Both the position numbers and the translations under genes were made by a program. A stretch of 64,000 nucleotides of DNA. It comes from Brevundimonas intermedia. GTDB taxonomy: Bacteria > Pseudomonadota > Alphaproteobacteria > Caulobacterales > Caulobacteraceae. Shown piece after piece: positions 54,151 through 63,688 of this stretch. The notes below the pieces were generated by a model that ran no database searches, was not told the DNA's origin, and saw only the letters and a list, made by a program, of their open reading frames with translations. The stretch spans positions 620,001 to 684,000 of the forward strand of contig NZ_SPVH01000006.1 in the NCBI RefSeq assembly GCF_004614235.1. The letters run 5' to 3'. How positions within the stretch are numbered: position 1 is the first letter of the stretch; each line of letters opens with the position of its first letter.

Positions 54151-55650
54151 GTGATCGGGCAAAGGTTAGAGGTCAGGCAGGGGCAGGGGCTGGTCATCAC
54201 GCCCCAGCTGCAGCAGGCGATCAAGCTGCTGCAACTGTCGAACCTTGAGCTGGACGACTTCGTCGAGGCCGAGCTGGAACGCAATCCGCTGCTGCAACGC
54301 GAGGAGCCGGAGGGCGAGACGCCCGAGCCGGTCGAGCGGGTCGAGGCGACGTCCGACAGCGAAATGTCTTTCGGCGACGGGGTGGGGCATGAGTCCGTGT
54401 CCGGCATGGATGCCGGATCCGACGATGTCTATGGCGACGCGGCGCCGGGCGAGCGCACCAGCGACCGGATGACCGACGAGGCCCAGCCGGGGCTGTCGGA
54501 CTGGTCCAGCGCCGGCAAGGGCGGCCAGATGTTCGAGGGCAACGGCGAACGGCCCGACACGCACGAACTGACCCTGTGGGAGCATCTTCAGGCCCAGGCG
54601 TCCTCAGCCGGGTTTTCGGTCGCCGATCACGGCGTCGCCATGACCCTGATCGATGCGACGGACGAGGGCGGCTATCTGCGCGGCGAGTTGAGCGAGTTCG
54701 CCGACCGGCTGGGCGTGTCGCTGGAACGGATCGAGGCGGTTCTGGCCGTCTGTCATGGATTCGAGCCGACCGGGATCATGGCGCGGTCCGTGCCGGAATG
54801 CCTGAAGCTGCAGCTGATCGAGCGCAATCGGTTCGATCCGGCGATGGCGGCCTTGCTGGACAATCTGGACCTTCTGGCCCGGCGCGACCTGGCGGGACTG
54901 AAGAGGGTCTGCGACGTCGACGGCGAAGACCTGACCGACATGATCGCCGAGCTGAAGGCGCTGACGCCGCGCCCCGGCGCCGGCTTCGGCGGCGAACCGG
55001 CCCAGACGGTGGCGCCCGACGTCCATGTGCGGCCCGACCCGGCCGGCGGCTGGCGGGTCGAGCTGAACGCCGACACCCTGCCGCGGCTGCTGGTGGACAA
55101 GCGTTATCACGGGCTGGTTCAGGCGGGCGCGCGGTCCGATACGGAAAAGACCTTCGTCGCCGACTGCGCCGCCCAGGCCAACTGGCTGGTCAAATCGCTG
55201 GACCAGCGGGCCAAGACCATCCTGAAGGTGTCGTCCGAGATCGTGCGCCAGCAGGACGCCTTCCTGGCCTTTGGCGTCGAGTTCCTGAGACCGCTCAATC
55301 TGAAGACCGTCGCCGACGCCATCGGCATGCACGAATCGACGGTCAGCCGCGTCACCTCGAACAAATATATCGCCACACCGCGCGGGGTGTTCGAGCTGAA
55401 ATTCTTCTTCACCGCCGCCATCCAGTCGGTGGACGGGGCGTCGACCCATTCGGCCGAGGCCGTCCGTCACCGGATCAAGTCGATGATCGACGGCGAGGGC
55501 CTGGAGGGCGACGTCCTGTCCGACGACAAGATTGTGGAAATCCTGAAGGAAACGGGCATCGACATCGCCCGCCGAACCGTCGCCAAATATCGGGAAGCCT
55601 TGAGAATTCCATCGTCCGTCGAGCGCCGCCGGATGATGAAGACCGCCTGA
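54151..55650 (+). CDS. rpoN: RNA polymerase sigma-54 factor RpoN
   Basis: A 499-residue sigma factor. Region I is the glutamine-rich N-terminus (VRQGQGLVITPQLQQAIKLLQLS, about residues 8-30). The core-binding domain follows, then the helix-turn-helix (KTVADAIGMHESTVSRVTSNKYI, about 387-409) and the RpoN box ARRTVAKYREAL (about 476-487) that reads the -24 element. GTG start. In Caulobacterales it is needed for late flagellar and stalk genes. Confidence 0.97.
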   Translation: MIGQRLEVRQGQGLVITPQLQQAIKLLQLSNLELDDFVEAELERNPLLQREEPEGETPEPVERVEATSDSEMSFGDGVGHESVSGMDAGSDDVYGDAAPGERTSDRMTDEAQPGLSDWSSAGKGGQMFEGNGERPDTHELTLWEHLQAQASSAGFSVADHGVAMTLIDATDEGGYLRGELSEFADRLGVSLERIEAVLAVCHGFEPTGIMARSVPECLKLQLIERNRFDPAMAALLDNLDLLARRDLAGLKRVCDVDGEDLTDMIAELKALTPRPGAGFGGEPAQTVAPDVHVRPDPAGGWRVELNADTLPRLLVDKRYHGLVQAGARSDTEKTFVADCAAQANWLVKSLDQRAKTILKVSSEIVRQQDAFLAFGVEFLRPLNLKTVADAIGMHESTVSRVTSNKYIATPRGVFELKFFFTAAIQSVDGASTHSAEAVRHRIKSMIDGEGLEGDVLSDDKIVEILKETGIDIARRTVAKYREALRIPSSVERRRMMKTA

Positions 55651-55706
55651 AGCGTAACCACAAAACGGTGATCCCGATTGACACCAAATCCGGTCGGGAG
55701 CGTTCT

Positions 55707-56375
55707 ATGCGTATGCAAGTCCAAGTGAGCGGCAAGCAAGTGGATGTCGGCGAAGCGTTAGGCTCGCGCATCTCCCAGGAACTCGAAGACGGGGTCGGAA
55801 AATACTTCGCCCGAGGCGGTGAAGACGCCGAGGTCGTGGTGTCCAAGGACGGCCACAACTTCAAGGTGGACTGTTGGGTCCGCCTCGCGTCGGGCCAGAC
55901 TCTGGTGACGACCGGCATGGGCGGCGACGCCCATTCCGCCTTCACCGAGGCGCTGGATCGGCTCGAAAAAAGGGTCCGTCGCTACAAGCGTCGGCTCAAG
56001 GATCACCACATCGGACCCAAGGGTCTGTCGCCCGAGAAGACCGAGAACGCCGCCCGCGAAGTCGCACGCAGCATCGTGCTGCGTGATCCCGACAGCGTGG
56101 AGGATGATGTCTTCGGCGACACGGGCGAGAACGACGGCCCGCCGCCGGTGGGCATGGTCATCGCCGAGACCGAGCACGAAATCCGCACCATCACGGTCGG
56201 ACGTGCGGTTCTGGAGCTGGATATGACGGGCTATCCCGTCGTCCTTTTCCGCAATGCGGCCCATGGCGGGCTGGCGGTGGTCTATCGTCGCCCGGACGGC
56301 AATGTGGGCTGGATCGACCCTGAAATCGCCAGTGCGACCAATGGCAAGTCTAAGACCAACGGCTCAGTGAACTGA
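55707..56375 (+). CDS. hpf: Long ribosome hibernation-promoting factor
   Basis: A 222-residue long-form HPF (N-terminal S30AE domain plus C-terminal dimerisation domain), which dimerises 70S ribosomes. The N-terminal MQVQVSGKQVDVGEALGSRISQELEDGVGKYF and DAHSAFTEALDRLEKRVRRYKRRLKDH match; the C-terminal domain covers VLELDMTGYPVVLFRNAAHGGLAVVYRRPDGNVGWIDP. The ATG at 55707 follows GGGAG; a second at 55713 is the alternative. The 56-base gap from rpoN suggests cotranscription. Confidence 0.96.
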   Translation: MRMQVQVSGKQVDVGEALGSRISQELEDGVGKYFARGGEDAEVVVSKDGHNFKVDCWVRLASGQTLVTTGMGGDAHSAFTEALDRLEKRVRRYKRRLKDHHIGPKGLSPEKTENAAREVARSIVLRDPDSVEDDVFGDTGENDGPPPVGMVIAETEHEIRTITVGRAVLELDMTGYPVVLFRNAAHGGLAVVYRRPDGNVGWIDPEIASATNGKSKTNGSVN

Positions 56376-56453
56376 ACAGCCAAGTTTGACTTCGGCGCGG
56401 GAGCCTCTAAACGGGCGCCCACGCCGTGTCTCTGCGTGTATCGAGGTTGTCTG

Positions 56454-56918
56454 ATGGACATCGGTGATCTGCTCGCGCCCAAGGGCGTGGTGCTGCGCGG
56501 CGGCGCGTCGTCCAAGCGACAGGCGCTGCATGCGCTGGCCGAGGCGACGTCTCACGCCCTGGGCATCGACGAATCGCGGATTTTCGACGCCCTGATGGAG
56601 CGCGAGGCGCTGGGATCGACCGGGCTGGGATCCGGCGTGGCCGTGCCGCATGCGCGTCTGGACGAAGTCAGCCAGGTAACGGCGGTCTTCGTGCGGCTGG
56701 ATACGCCTGTGGCCTATGACGCCGTGGACGATCGTCCGGTGGACCTGATCTTTGGGCTGTACGCCCCGTCCAAGGCGGGTGCTGAGCATCTGCGGGCGCT
56801 GGCGGCGGTGTCGCGCGCGCTTCGGTCGCCGGAACTGCGCGAACAGTTGCGTCAGGCGCGCACGACGGATGCGATCCGGGCCCTGTTCGTCAAGGATACG
56901 GCCGCTACCGCCGCCTGA
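56454..56918 (+). CDS. ptsN: PTS IIA-like nitrogen-regulatory protein PtsN
   Basis: A 154-residue EIIA-Ntr. The phosphorylated histidine lies in VAVPHARLDEVSQVTAVFVRLDTPVAYDAVDDRPVDLIF (His about 64). It regulates potassium and nitrogen responses. Chosen start at 56454; a GTG-like extension to 56436 is possible. Part of the rpoN-hpf-ptsN unit. Confidence 0.94.
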   Translation: MDIGDLLAPKGVVLRGGASSKRQALHALAEATSHALGIDESRIFDALMEREALGSTGLGSGVAVPHARLDEVSQVTAVFVRLDTPVAYDAVDDRPVDLIFGLYAPSKAGAEHLRALAAVSRALRSPELREQLRQARTTDAIRALFVKDTAATAA

Positions 56919-56962
56919 GCATAATGAAGGCGGCGTTCGTCACGCCCCGCCCATCCTTGCAA

Positions 56963-57214
56963 TCAGTGAACCGAAACCGGCTCCAACTCGTGCGCCACGG
57001 CGGCGGCGAAGGCGGTGTCGCGGTCGATCATGACCGCGAGACGTTCACCGTCGGCGCTGTGAACGGCATAGAGGGACTGGCCGGGATTGAGGTCCACGTC
57101 CTTGATCTCGACCGCTTCTTCAAGCAGGTCGGCCGCCTTGATCTCTCGCACATAGACGAGGTCGGGGGCGCCCAGTCCTGCAAAATCTTCCTTGGTCATC
57201 GTCATCGGCGTCAT
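56963..57214 (-). CDS. DUF1150 family protein
   Basis: An 83-residue protein with the DUF1150 core (FAGLGAPDLVYVREIKAADLLEEA) and DVDLNPGQSLYAVHSADGERLAVMIDRDTAFAAAVAHELEPVSVH. AGGAGG precedes the start. It is regularly found next to hsp20 in alphaproteobacteria. Function unknown; heat-shock-related from context. Confidence 0.92.
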   Translation of the reverse strand: MTPMTMTKEDFAGLGAPDLVYVREIKAADLLEEAVEIKDVDLNPGQSLYAVHSADGERLAVMIDRDTAFAAAVAHELEPVSVH

Positions 57215-57238
57215 TAGGACCGCCTCCTTTGAGTTTTA

Positions 57239-57262
57239 CAACGCCCGGATCGCCGGGCGGTT
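57239..57262 (-). terminator. Hairpin after hsp20
   Basis: Seven-base-pair stem CGCCCGG (57242) with CCGGGCG (57253), loop ATCG, with only a weak T-stretch on the minus strand (TTGTAAAACTC). May act as a terminator or mRNA stabiliser between hsp20 and the DUF1150 gene. Confidence 0.5.
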
Positions 57263-57278
57263 CGAACGGCTGTGCTTT

Positions 57279-57701
57279 TCAGCCGACCGTGATCGGAATG
57301 CGCCGCACCTGGCGTTCGGCCTCGGGGCGGATCAGGTCGACGTGCAGCAGGCCATGCTCCAGCCGGGCGCCCTCGACTTCCAAACCGTCGGCCAGCACGA
57401 AGTTGCGCACGAAGCCCCGCGCCGCGATGCCGCGATGCAGGAAGGCCTGTTCCCCCTTGCCGGCGTCGTCGCGCTTGCCCGCGATGGTCAGTTGGCGGCC
57501 GTCCAGGGTGATGGCCAGTTCGTCGGGCGCGAACCCGGCGACAGCCAGACTGATGCGCACGCCCGCCTCGCCGATCTGTTCGACATTGTAGGGCGGATAG
57601 CTTTCGGCCGTCGCCTTGGCGGCGCGGTCGATCAGGGCGCGGGTGTGATCGAACCCCAGCAGGAAGGGGCTGTCGAACAGGATGGTGCGCGTCGTCGTCA
57701 T
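57279..57701 (-). CDS. Small heat-shock protein, Hsp20 family
   Basis: A 140-residue alpha-crystallin-domain chaperone. The N-terminal arm TILFDSPFLLGFDHTRALIDRAAKA is the IbpA-like opening; the domain follows (YPPYNVEQIGEAGVRISLAVAGF, DGRQLTIAGKRDD, FLHRGIAARGFVRNFVLADGLEV) and the C-terminal IPI motif (RRIPITVG) is present. Start at 57701. It binds unfolded proteins in the cytoplasm. A sigma-32 or ROSE-type leader cannot be shown with confidence. Confidence 0.95.
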   Translation of the reverse strand: MTTTRTILFDSPFLLGFDHTRALIDRAAKATAESYPPYNVEQIGEAGVRISLAVAGFAPDELAITLDGRQLTIAGKRDDAGKGEQAFLHRGIAARGFVRNFVLADGLEVEGARLEHGLLHVDLIRPEAERQVRRIPITVG

Positions 57702-57827
57702 CTGGGTCCTCGAATAAAGCGACCGAGCGGCCGGTCTCCCGCAATCGGCAAGACCTTCCGTCACAGATGAAGATGGGGGCGGACGGGGGCGGGATCAACC
57801 GCCCGCGCCCCGCGCCCTGTGGGCCGG

Positions 57828-59141
57828 TTAGTGGATGGCCTCGCCGTGCTGGGTATAGTCCAGCCCCTCGACCTCTTCGTCCTTGGTCACGCGCAGGCCG
57901 GTGGTGAACTTGCAGATCATCAGGACGACGAAGGTGCCGGCCGCGCTCCAAACAATGACGCCGCCCAGGCCGATGGCCTGTTTCCACACCGTGGCGCCGT
58001 CGGACAGGGCGTTGACGGTGGTGGTGGCGAAGACGCCGGTCAACAGGGCGCCGACGATGCCGCCCACGCCGTGCACGCCGAAGGCGTCCAGGGTGTCGTC
58101 GTACTTCAACGCGCGCTTCAGCCAGACCGCGCCCGCATAGCAGGCCGGGCCGGCGATCAGGCCGATGAAGAAGGCGCCCTTGGGATCGACGAAGCCGGCG
58201 GCGGGGGTGATGGCCACCAGGCCGCCGACGACGCCGGACAACAGGCCCAGCAGGGTCGGGCGCTTGCGGTCGAACCATTCGATGGTCATCCAGCCCAGCG
58301 CCGCAGCGCCGGCGGCCAGGATGGTGTTGAAGGCGGCCGTGGCGGCCAAGGCGTCTGCCGCGCCGGCGGATCCGGCGTTGAAGCCGAGCCATCCGACCAG
58401 CAGCAGGCCGGTGCCGATGGCGCTGTAGACCAGGTTGGCGGGGGCCATGTTGTCGCGCCCGAAGCCGTGACGCGGCCCCAGCACCAGGGCGCAGACCAGG
58501 CCGGCGATCCCCGCATTGACGTGGACCACCGCCCCGCCCGCGAAGTCGAGCACGCCCAGTCCCCCCAGATAGCCGCCGCCCCAGACCTGGTGACAGATCG
58601 GCGCATAGACGATCAGGTGCCACAGGGCGAAGAACAGCAGGCTGGCCGAAAACTTCATCCGCTCGGCGAAGGCGCCGGCGATCAGGGCCGGGGTGATGAT
58701 GGCGAAGGTCATCTGGAAGCTGACGAACAGCAGTTCGGGCAGGCCGGGCAGCAGGCTGTGGGCCGTCTGGGCCGTCACTCCGTTCAGGAAGGCCGCCTGG
58801 ACCCCGCCGATGAAGCCGTTGATCGCGTCCGGCCCCTTGCCGAACGACAGGCTGTAGCCGACCAGGAACCACAGCACCGAGACGATGGCGAAGGCGGCCG
58901 CCGACTGGGCGATGACGCTGATGATGTTCTTCTTGCGCACCATGCCGCCGTAGAACAGCGCCAGGCCCGGCAGGGTCATCAGCAGCACCAGCGCCGTCGA
59001 GGTCAGGATCCAGGCCGTCGCCGCAGTGTCGATGACCAGCGGCGCCTGGTGCGCCAGCAGGGCGGGGGCCGCCAGGACGGGAGACGCCAGCGACGCCGCC
59101 CCCGCGACGAGTGTGGCGGCGAGGGCGGCGTGTCGGGTCAT
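57828..59141 (-). CDS. amtB: Ammonium transporter AmtB
   Basis: A 437-residue trimeric ammonium channel with signal peptide and 11 transmembrane helices. Signature DFAGGAVVHVNAGIAGLVCALVLG (about residues 191-214) contains the twin-histidine pathway (VVHVNAG, and later GVHGVGGIVGAL). The Phe gate and the ammonium-binding FAIITPALIAGAFAERMKF region match. C-terminus DEEVEGLDYTQHGE is the GlnK-contacting end. The start is 35 bases after the gltB stop, so gltD-gltB-amtB may be one transcript. No glnK gene is adjacent in this window, which is unusual. Confidence 0.96.
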   Translation of the reverse strand: MTRHAALAATLVAGAASLASPVLAAPALLAHQAPLVIDTAATAWILTSTALVLLMTLPGLALFYGGMVRKKNIISVIAQSAAAFAIVSVLWFLVGYSLSFGKGPDAINGFIGGVQAAFLNGVTAQTAHSLLPGLPELLFVSFQMTFAIITPALIAGAFAERMKFSASLLFFALWHLIVYAPICHQVWGGGYLGGLGVLDFAGGAVVHVNAGIAGLVCALVLGPRHGFGRDNMAPANLVYSAIGTGLLLVGWLGFNAGSAGAADALAATAAFNTILAAGAAALGWMTIEWFDRKRPTLLGLLSGVVGGLVAITPAAGFVDPKGAFFIGLIAGPACYAGAVWLKRALKYDDTLDAFGVHGVGGIVGALLTGVFATTTVNALSDGATVWKQAIGLGGVIVWSAAGTFVVLMICKFTTGLRVTKDEEVEGLDYTQHGEAIH

Positions 59142-59176
59142 GGATTCGTCTCGGGGAGGAGAGGAAGAAAACGAGG

Positions 59177-62100
59177 TCAGGCGGAAGTCTTAAGCCGTTC
59201 CGACCGGGGGACAATGTCCGTCAGCGGAACGATCCGCACGAACCTTTGCAGCGTGTTGCCCCAGTCGCCCAGCAGGCGTCGAGCCAGCGGGGATGCGGTG
59301 GCCGCCAGGTGCGCCTCGACCAGGCCGCGCAGCCGTTCGGCCGCCGCCGCGTCGATGTCGGACACGCCCGCCAGGTCGCCGTTCAGAGCCCGCTCGGCAA
59401 AGCCCGGCTGGTCCAGCACGAACAGCTCGCCGCCGCTCATGCCCGCCGCCAGGTTCCAGCCCACCGAGCCCAGCACCACCACCCGGCCGCCGGTCATATA
59501 TTCGCAGCCGTGCGCCCCAAGGCCCTCGACCACCGCCTCGGCGCCCGAGTTGCGGACCGCGAACCGCTCGCCCGCCGCGCCGGCCACGAACAGTCGGCCG
59601 GAGGTGGCGCCATACAGGGTGGTGTTGCCGCAGATCAGCTGGTCCTCGCGCCATTCGGGCGTGCGGACCGAGATCTCGGCGCCCGACAGGCCCTTGCCGA
59701 CATAGTCGTTGGCCTCGCCCGTCAGATGCAGTTCCAGACCCTTGGCCGCAAAGGCGCCGAAGCTCTGGCCGGCGATGCCTTCCAGACGCAGCTTCAGACG
59801 ACCGGCCGGACCCTGAGGGCCGAAGCGCCGCACGATGGCGGACGACACGGCGGCGCCGACCGTGCGCTGGGTGTTGTTCAGCGGATAGCTGAGTTCCAGC
59901 GTCTGGCCGCGATCCAGGAAGCGGACCGCGTCCTGCAGCACCCGGGCGTCCAGGCTGTCGGCGATGGGCTTGCGGGTCGTCTTGTCGGCCCATTTGCCGG
60001 CCGCGCCCTCGTCCACCTGAACCAGCAGCGGGTTCAGGTCCAGGTCGTCCAGGTGCGACCCGCCGCGCCGGACCTGACGCAACAGGTCGGTGCGGCCGAT
60101 GATCTCGTCCATCGTGCGGGCGCCGATGGAGGCCAGGATCTCGCGCGTCTCCTCGGCGATAAAGGTGAACAGGTTCACGACCTTGTCGGGTGTGCCGGTG
60201 AACTTCTCGCGCAGGCGGTCGTCCTGGGAACAGACGCCGACGGGGCAGGTGTTCGAATGGCACTGGCGCACCATCAGACAGCCCATGGCGATCAGGGCGG
60301 CGGTGCCGACGCCGTATTCCTCGGCCCCCAGCATGGCGGCGATGACCACGTCGCGGCCGGTGCGGACCCCGCCGTCGGTGCGCAGCGTCACCGTACCGCG
60401 CAGATTGTTCAGCGTCAGCACCTGGTGGGCCTCGGCCAGGCCGATCTCCCACGGCAGGCCGGCGTGTTTGATCGAGGTCTGGGGCGAGGCGCCGGTGCCG
60501 CCGTTGTGACCGGCGATCAGGATGGCGTCGGCGTTGGCCTTGGCCACCCCCGAGGCGATGGCGCCGATGCCCGAGGCCGACACCAGTTTCACCGTCACCC
60601 GCGCATCGGGGTTGATGGCCTTTAGATCATAGATCAGCTGGGCCAGGTCCTCGATCGAATAGATGTCGTGGTGCGGCGGCGGAGAGATCAGGGTGGTGCC
60701 GGGCACGGCGTGGCGCATCCGGGCGATGAACTCGGTCACCTTGAAGCCGGGCAGCTGACCGCCCTCGCCGGGCTTGGCGCCCTGGGCCACCTTGATCTCG
60801 ATCTCGCGGCACTGGTTCAGATATTCGGCGGTGACGCCGAACCGGCCCGAGGCCACCTGTTTTACCGCCGAGTTGGCGTCGTCGCCGTTGGCGCGCGGGT
60901 GATAGCGTTCGGGATCCTCGCCGCCCTCGCCCGAGACCGAGCGGGCGCCGATGCGGTTCATGGCGATGTTCAGCGTCTCGTGCGCCTCGGGGCCGAGCGC
61001 GCCCAGGGACATGGCCTGGGTCAGGAAACGGCGGCGGATGTCCGACACGCTCTCGACCTGATCGACTGGAATGGCGACGCCTTCGCGGAAGTCCAGCAGG
61101 TCGCGCAGGGACAGATCGGCCTGGGCGCGGACGGCGTCAGAGAACTGCTTGAAGCGGCGATAGTCGCCCCGGTTGCAGGCGTCCTGCAACAGGTGGATGG
61201 TCTTGGCCTCGTGGGCGTGGGCCTCTCCGCCCGAACGGATCTTGAAGAAGCCGCCGATGGCGGGGGAGGGCAGGGCCTCGCCCCAGGCCACCTTGTGCCG
61301 CTTCATCGCCGCCTGCTCCAGACCGGCCAGGCCGATGCCGGAAATGCGTGACGGGGCGCCGGGGAAGAACTCGGCGGTCAGGGCGCGCGACAGGCCCAGC
61401 ACCTCGAACTCGCAGCCGCCGCGATAGGCGGAGATGACGCTGATCCCCTTGCGGGCCAGGGTCTTCAGCAGGCCCGCCTCGATGCCGGCCTTGTAGTTCA
61501 GGCAGGCGTCGCGCAGCGTCAGGCCGGGATACAGACCCCGGTCCAGACGCTCCTGGAACAGGTCCTGGGCCAGCCAGGCGTTGACGGTTGTGGCGCCGAC
61601 CCCGACCAGGACGGCGAACCCGTGCGGGTCCAGCGTCTCGGCGGTGCGCACCACGATGGAGCAGTAGGAACGCAGACCCGCCTTGGTCAGGCGTCCGTGG
61701 ACCCCGGCTGTGGCCAGGATCATCGGCGCGGCCAGACGCTCGGCCGATCCGGCCTGGTCCGTCAGCACGATCAGGGCCGCGCCGTCGCGGGCGGCGGCCT
61801 CGGCCTCGTCCATGATCCGGTCCAGCGCCGCGCGCAGGCCGGCGCCCGAGCGGGCGTCTTCGCCCGGCACGTCATAGCTGCAGTCGATGACCACGGTCGA
61901 ACCGGCGCCGACCGTCTCGACCATCCGCTCGTACATGCCGTTGGTCAGGACCGGGCTGTCCAGCACGAAGACGTCGGTCTGGGCCTCTTCCTCGGCCAGG
62001 ATGTTGCCCAGGTTCTTGAACCGGGTCTTCAGGCTCATCGCGCCCGCTTCGCGCAGCGGGTCGATGGGCGGGTTGGTGACCTGGCTGAAGTTCTGGCGGA

Positions 62101-63688
62101 AATAGTGCGACAGCGGACGCGGCAGGGCCGACAGCACCGCCGGCGGGGCGTCGTCGCCCATGGAGCCGACAGCCTCCTTGCCGTCGCGCACCAGGGCGTC
62201 CAGCAGCAGGTCCAGGTCCTCGCGGCTGTATCCGGCGGCGATCTGACGGCGGGTCAGGGCCTCGCCCGAGGCCGAGCGCGGTTCGGGTCCGGGGCCGATG
62301 ATCGGCTCCAGGTCCACCATATTGTCCAGCCACTCGGTATAGGGGTGGGCGGCGGACAGGGCGTCGATGGCCTCGTGCTCGTCGTACAGACGGCCGTGCT
62401 TCATATCGACGGCGATCAGCTTGCCGGGGCCGATGTGCAGGCGACGCTTCACCCGGCTTTCGGGAATGGGCACCAGACCGGCTTCCGACCCGGCCATCAG
62501 CAAACCATCGACGGTCTCGACGGCGCGCAGGGGGCGCAGGCCGTTGCGGTCCTTGCCCGCCACGATCCAGCGGCCGTCGGCGGCGCAGATGGCGGCAGGG
62601 CCGTCCCACGGCTCCATGACGGCGTTGCAATAGGCGTAGAAGGCCCGGTGCTCGGGCGGCATGACCACGTCGTCCTTGGCCCAGGCCTCGGGGATCAGCA
62701 GGGCCTTGGCCATAGGCGCGGGGCGACCGGCGTGGACCAGCACCTCCATGACATTGTCCAGGGCGGCCGAGTCCGATCCGCCCGGCTGAACCACCGGCTT
62801 CACCTCGCGGTCACGGTCGCCGAAGGCCTGGGCGGCCATGCGGATCTCGTGCGACTTCATCCAGTTCAGATTGCCCTTCAGCGTGTTGATTTCGCCGTTG
62901 TGGGCCATCATGCGGAAGGGCTGGGCCAGCTTCCATTCCGGGAAGGTGTTGGTCGAATAGCGCTGGTGGAAGACGGCGTAGGCCGAGACGAAGCGTGGAT
63001 CCTCCAGATCGGGATACAGGTCGCCCAGCAGCTCGGCCCGCACCATCCCCTTGTAGGCGATGGAGCGCGCGGACAGGGTGCAGATATAGACGGCGGCCAG
63101 GTTCTCGGTCTTGACCGTCTTCTCGATGCGGCGGCGGCACAGGTACAGCTCGCGCTCCAGCGCCTCGCCGTCCAGCGGCTGGCCGGCGTCGTCCAGCGGC
63201 GGGGCCAGCATGATCTGTTCGATCTCGGGCCGGGTCGCCCCGGCCTTGGTCCCCACGACCGACAGGTCTATGGGCGTCTGGCGCCAGCCATAGATCCAGA
63301 AGCCGGCGCGCAGGGCCTCGGTCTCGACGATGGCGCGGGCGCGGTCCTGGGCGCCCAGGTCGGTGCGCGGCAGGAAGACCTGGCCGACGCAGATCGGGCC
63401 GGGACGCAAGGACTGGCCGATGGAGGCCACCTGTTCTGCGAAGAAGCCCTGGGGCAGTTCGCACATGATGCCGGCGCCGTCGCCCGACAGGCCGTCAGGA
63501 TCGACGGCGCCCCGGTGGGCCACGGCCTTCAGGCTGCGGATCGCATATTCGACCACGTCGCGGCGCGGCGTGCCGTCGATGGAGCAGACCAGGCCCACGC
63601 CGCAGGCGTCGCGCTCGGAGGCGCGGTCATAGGCGTTGCCGGCTTCCAGTCGGTCGCGGGTCTCGTTGTACTTGGTCAGCCAGGTCAT
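59177..63688 (-). CDS. gltB: Glutamate synthase [NADPH] large subunit
   Basis: A 1503-residue enzyme that makes glutamate from glutamine and 2-oxoglutarate. The mature N-terminal catalytic cysteine is in SERDACGVGLV (Cys about 29), after a pro-peptide of about 28 residues. The glutaminase domain runs to about residue 430, the central domain to about 800, the FMN-binding synthase domain follows (QGAKPGEGGQLPG, GHNGGTGASPQTSIKHAG), then the [3Fe-4S] cysteines (CLMVRQCHSNTCPVGVC, about residues 1147-1163), and the C-terminal beta-helix. Overlaps gltD by four bases. Confidence 0.97.
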   Translation of the reverse strand: MTWLTKYNETRDRLEAGNAYDRASERDACGVGLVCSIDGTPRRDVVEYAIRSLKAVAHRGAVDPDGLSGDGAGIMCELPQGFFAEQVASIGQSLRPGPICVGQVFLPRTDLGAQDRARAIVETEALRAGFWIYGWRQTPIDLSVVGTKAGATRPEIEQIMLAPPLDDAGQPLDGEALERELYLCRRRIEKTVKTENLAAVYICTLSARSIAYKGMVRAELLGDLYPDLEDPRFVSAYAVFHQRYSTNTFPEWKLAQPFRMMAHNGEINTLKGNLNWMKSHEIRMAAQAFGDRDREVKPVVQPGGSDSAALDNVMEVLVHAGRPAPMAKALLIPEAWAKDDVVMPPEHRAFYAYCNAVMEPWDGPAAICAADGRWIVAGKDRNGLRPLRAVETVDGLLMAGSEAGLVPIPESRVKRRLHIGPGKLIAVDMKHGRLYDEHEAIDALSAAHPYTEWLDNMVDLEPIIGPGPEPRSASGEALTRRQIAAGYSREDLDLLLDALVRDGKEAVGSMGDDAPPAVLSALPRPLSHYFRQNFSQVTNPPIDPLREAGAMSLKTRFKNLGNILAEEEAQTDVFVLDSPVLTNGMYERMVETVGAGSTVVIDCSYDVPGEDARSGAGLRAALDRIMDEAEAAARDGAALIVLTDQAGSAERLAAPMILATAGVHGRLTKAGLRSYCSIVVRTAETLDPHGFAVLVGVGATTVNAWLAQDLFQERLDRGLYPGLTLRDACLNYKAGIEAGLLKTLARKGISVISAYRGGCEFEVLGLSRALTAEFFPGAPSRISGIGLAGLEQAAMKRHKVAWGEALPSPAIGGFFKIRSGGEAHAHEAKTIHLLQDACNRGDYRRFKQFSDAVRAQADLSLRDLLDFREGVAIPVDQVESVSDIRRRFLTQAMSLGALGPEAHETLNIAMNRIGARSVSGEGGEDPERYHPRANGDDANSAVKQVASGRFGVTAEYLNQCREIEIKVAQGAKPGEGGQLPGFKVTEFIARMRHAVPGTTLISPPPHHDIYSIEDLAQLIYDLKAINPDARVTVKLVSASGIGAIASGVAKANADAILIAGHNGGTGASPQTSIKHAGLPWEIGLAEAHQVLTLNNLRGTVTLRTDGGVRTGRDVVIAAMLGAEEYGVGTAALIAMGCLMVRQCHSNTCPVGVCSQDDRLREKFTGTPDKVVNLFTFIAEETREILASIGARTMDEIIGRTDLLRQVRRGGSHLDDLDLNPLLVQVDEGAAGKWADKTTRKPIADSLDARVLQDAVRFLDRGQTLELSYPLNNTQRTVGAAVSSAIVRRFGPQGPAGRLKLRLEGIAGQSFGAFAAKGLELHLTGEANDYVGKGLSGAEISVRTPEWREDQLICGNTTLYGATSGRLFVAGAAGERFAVRNSGAEAVVEGLGAHGCEYMTGGRVVVLGSVGWNLAAGMSGGELFVLDQPGFAERALNGDLAGVSDIDAAAAERLRGLVEAHLAATASPLARRLLGDWGNTLQRFVRIVPLTDIVPRSERLKTSA

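Noticed and set aside
57214..59214. A 666-codon minus-strand frame over hsp20 and amtB
   Set aside because: Out of frame with the clear amtB and hsp20 genes on the same strand, and rich in Arg/Gly/Pro typical of shadow frames.
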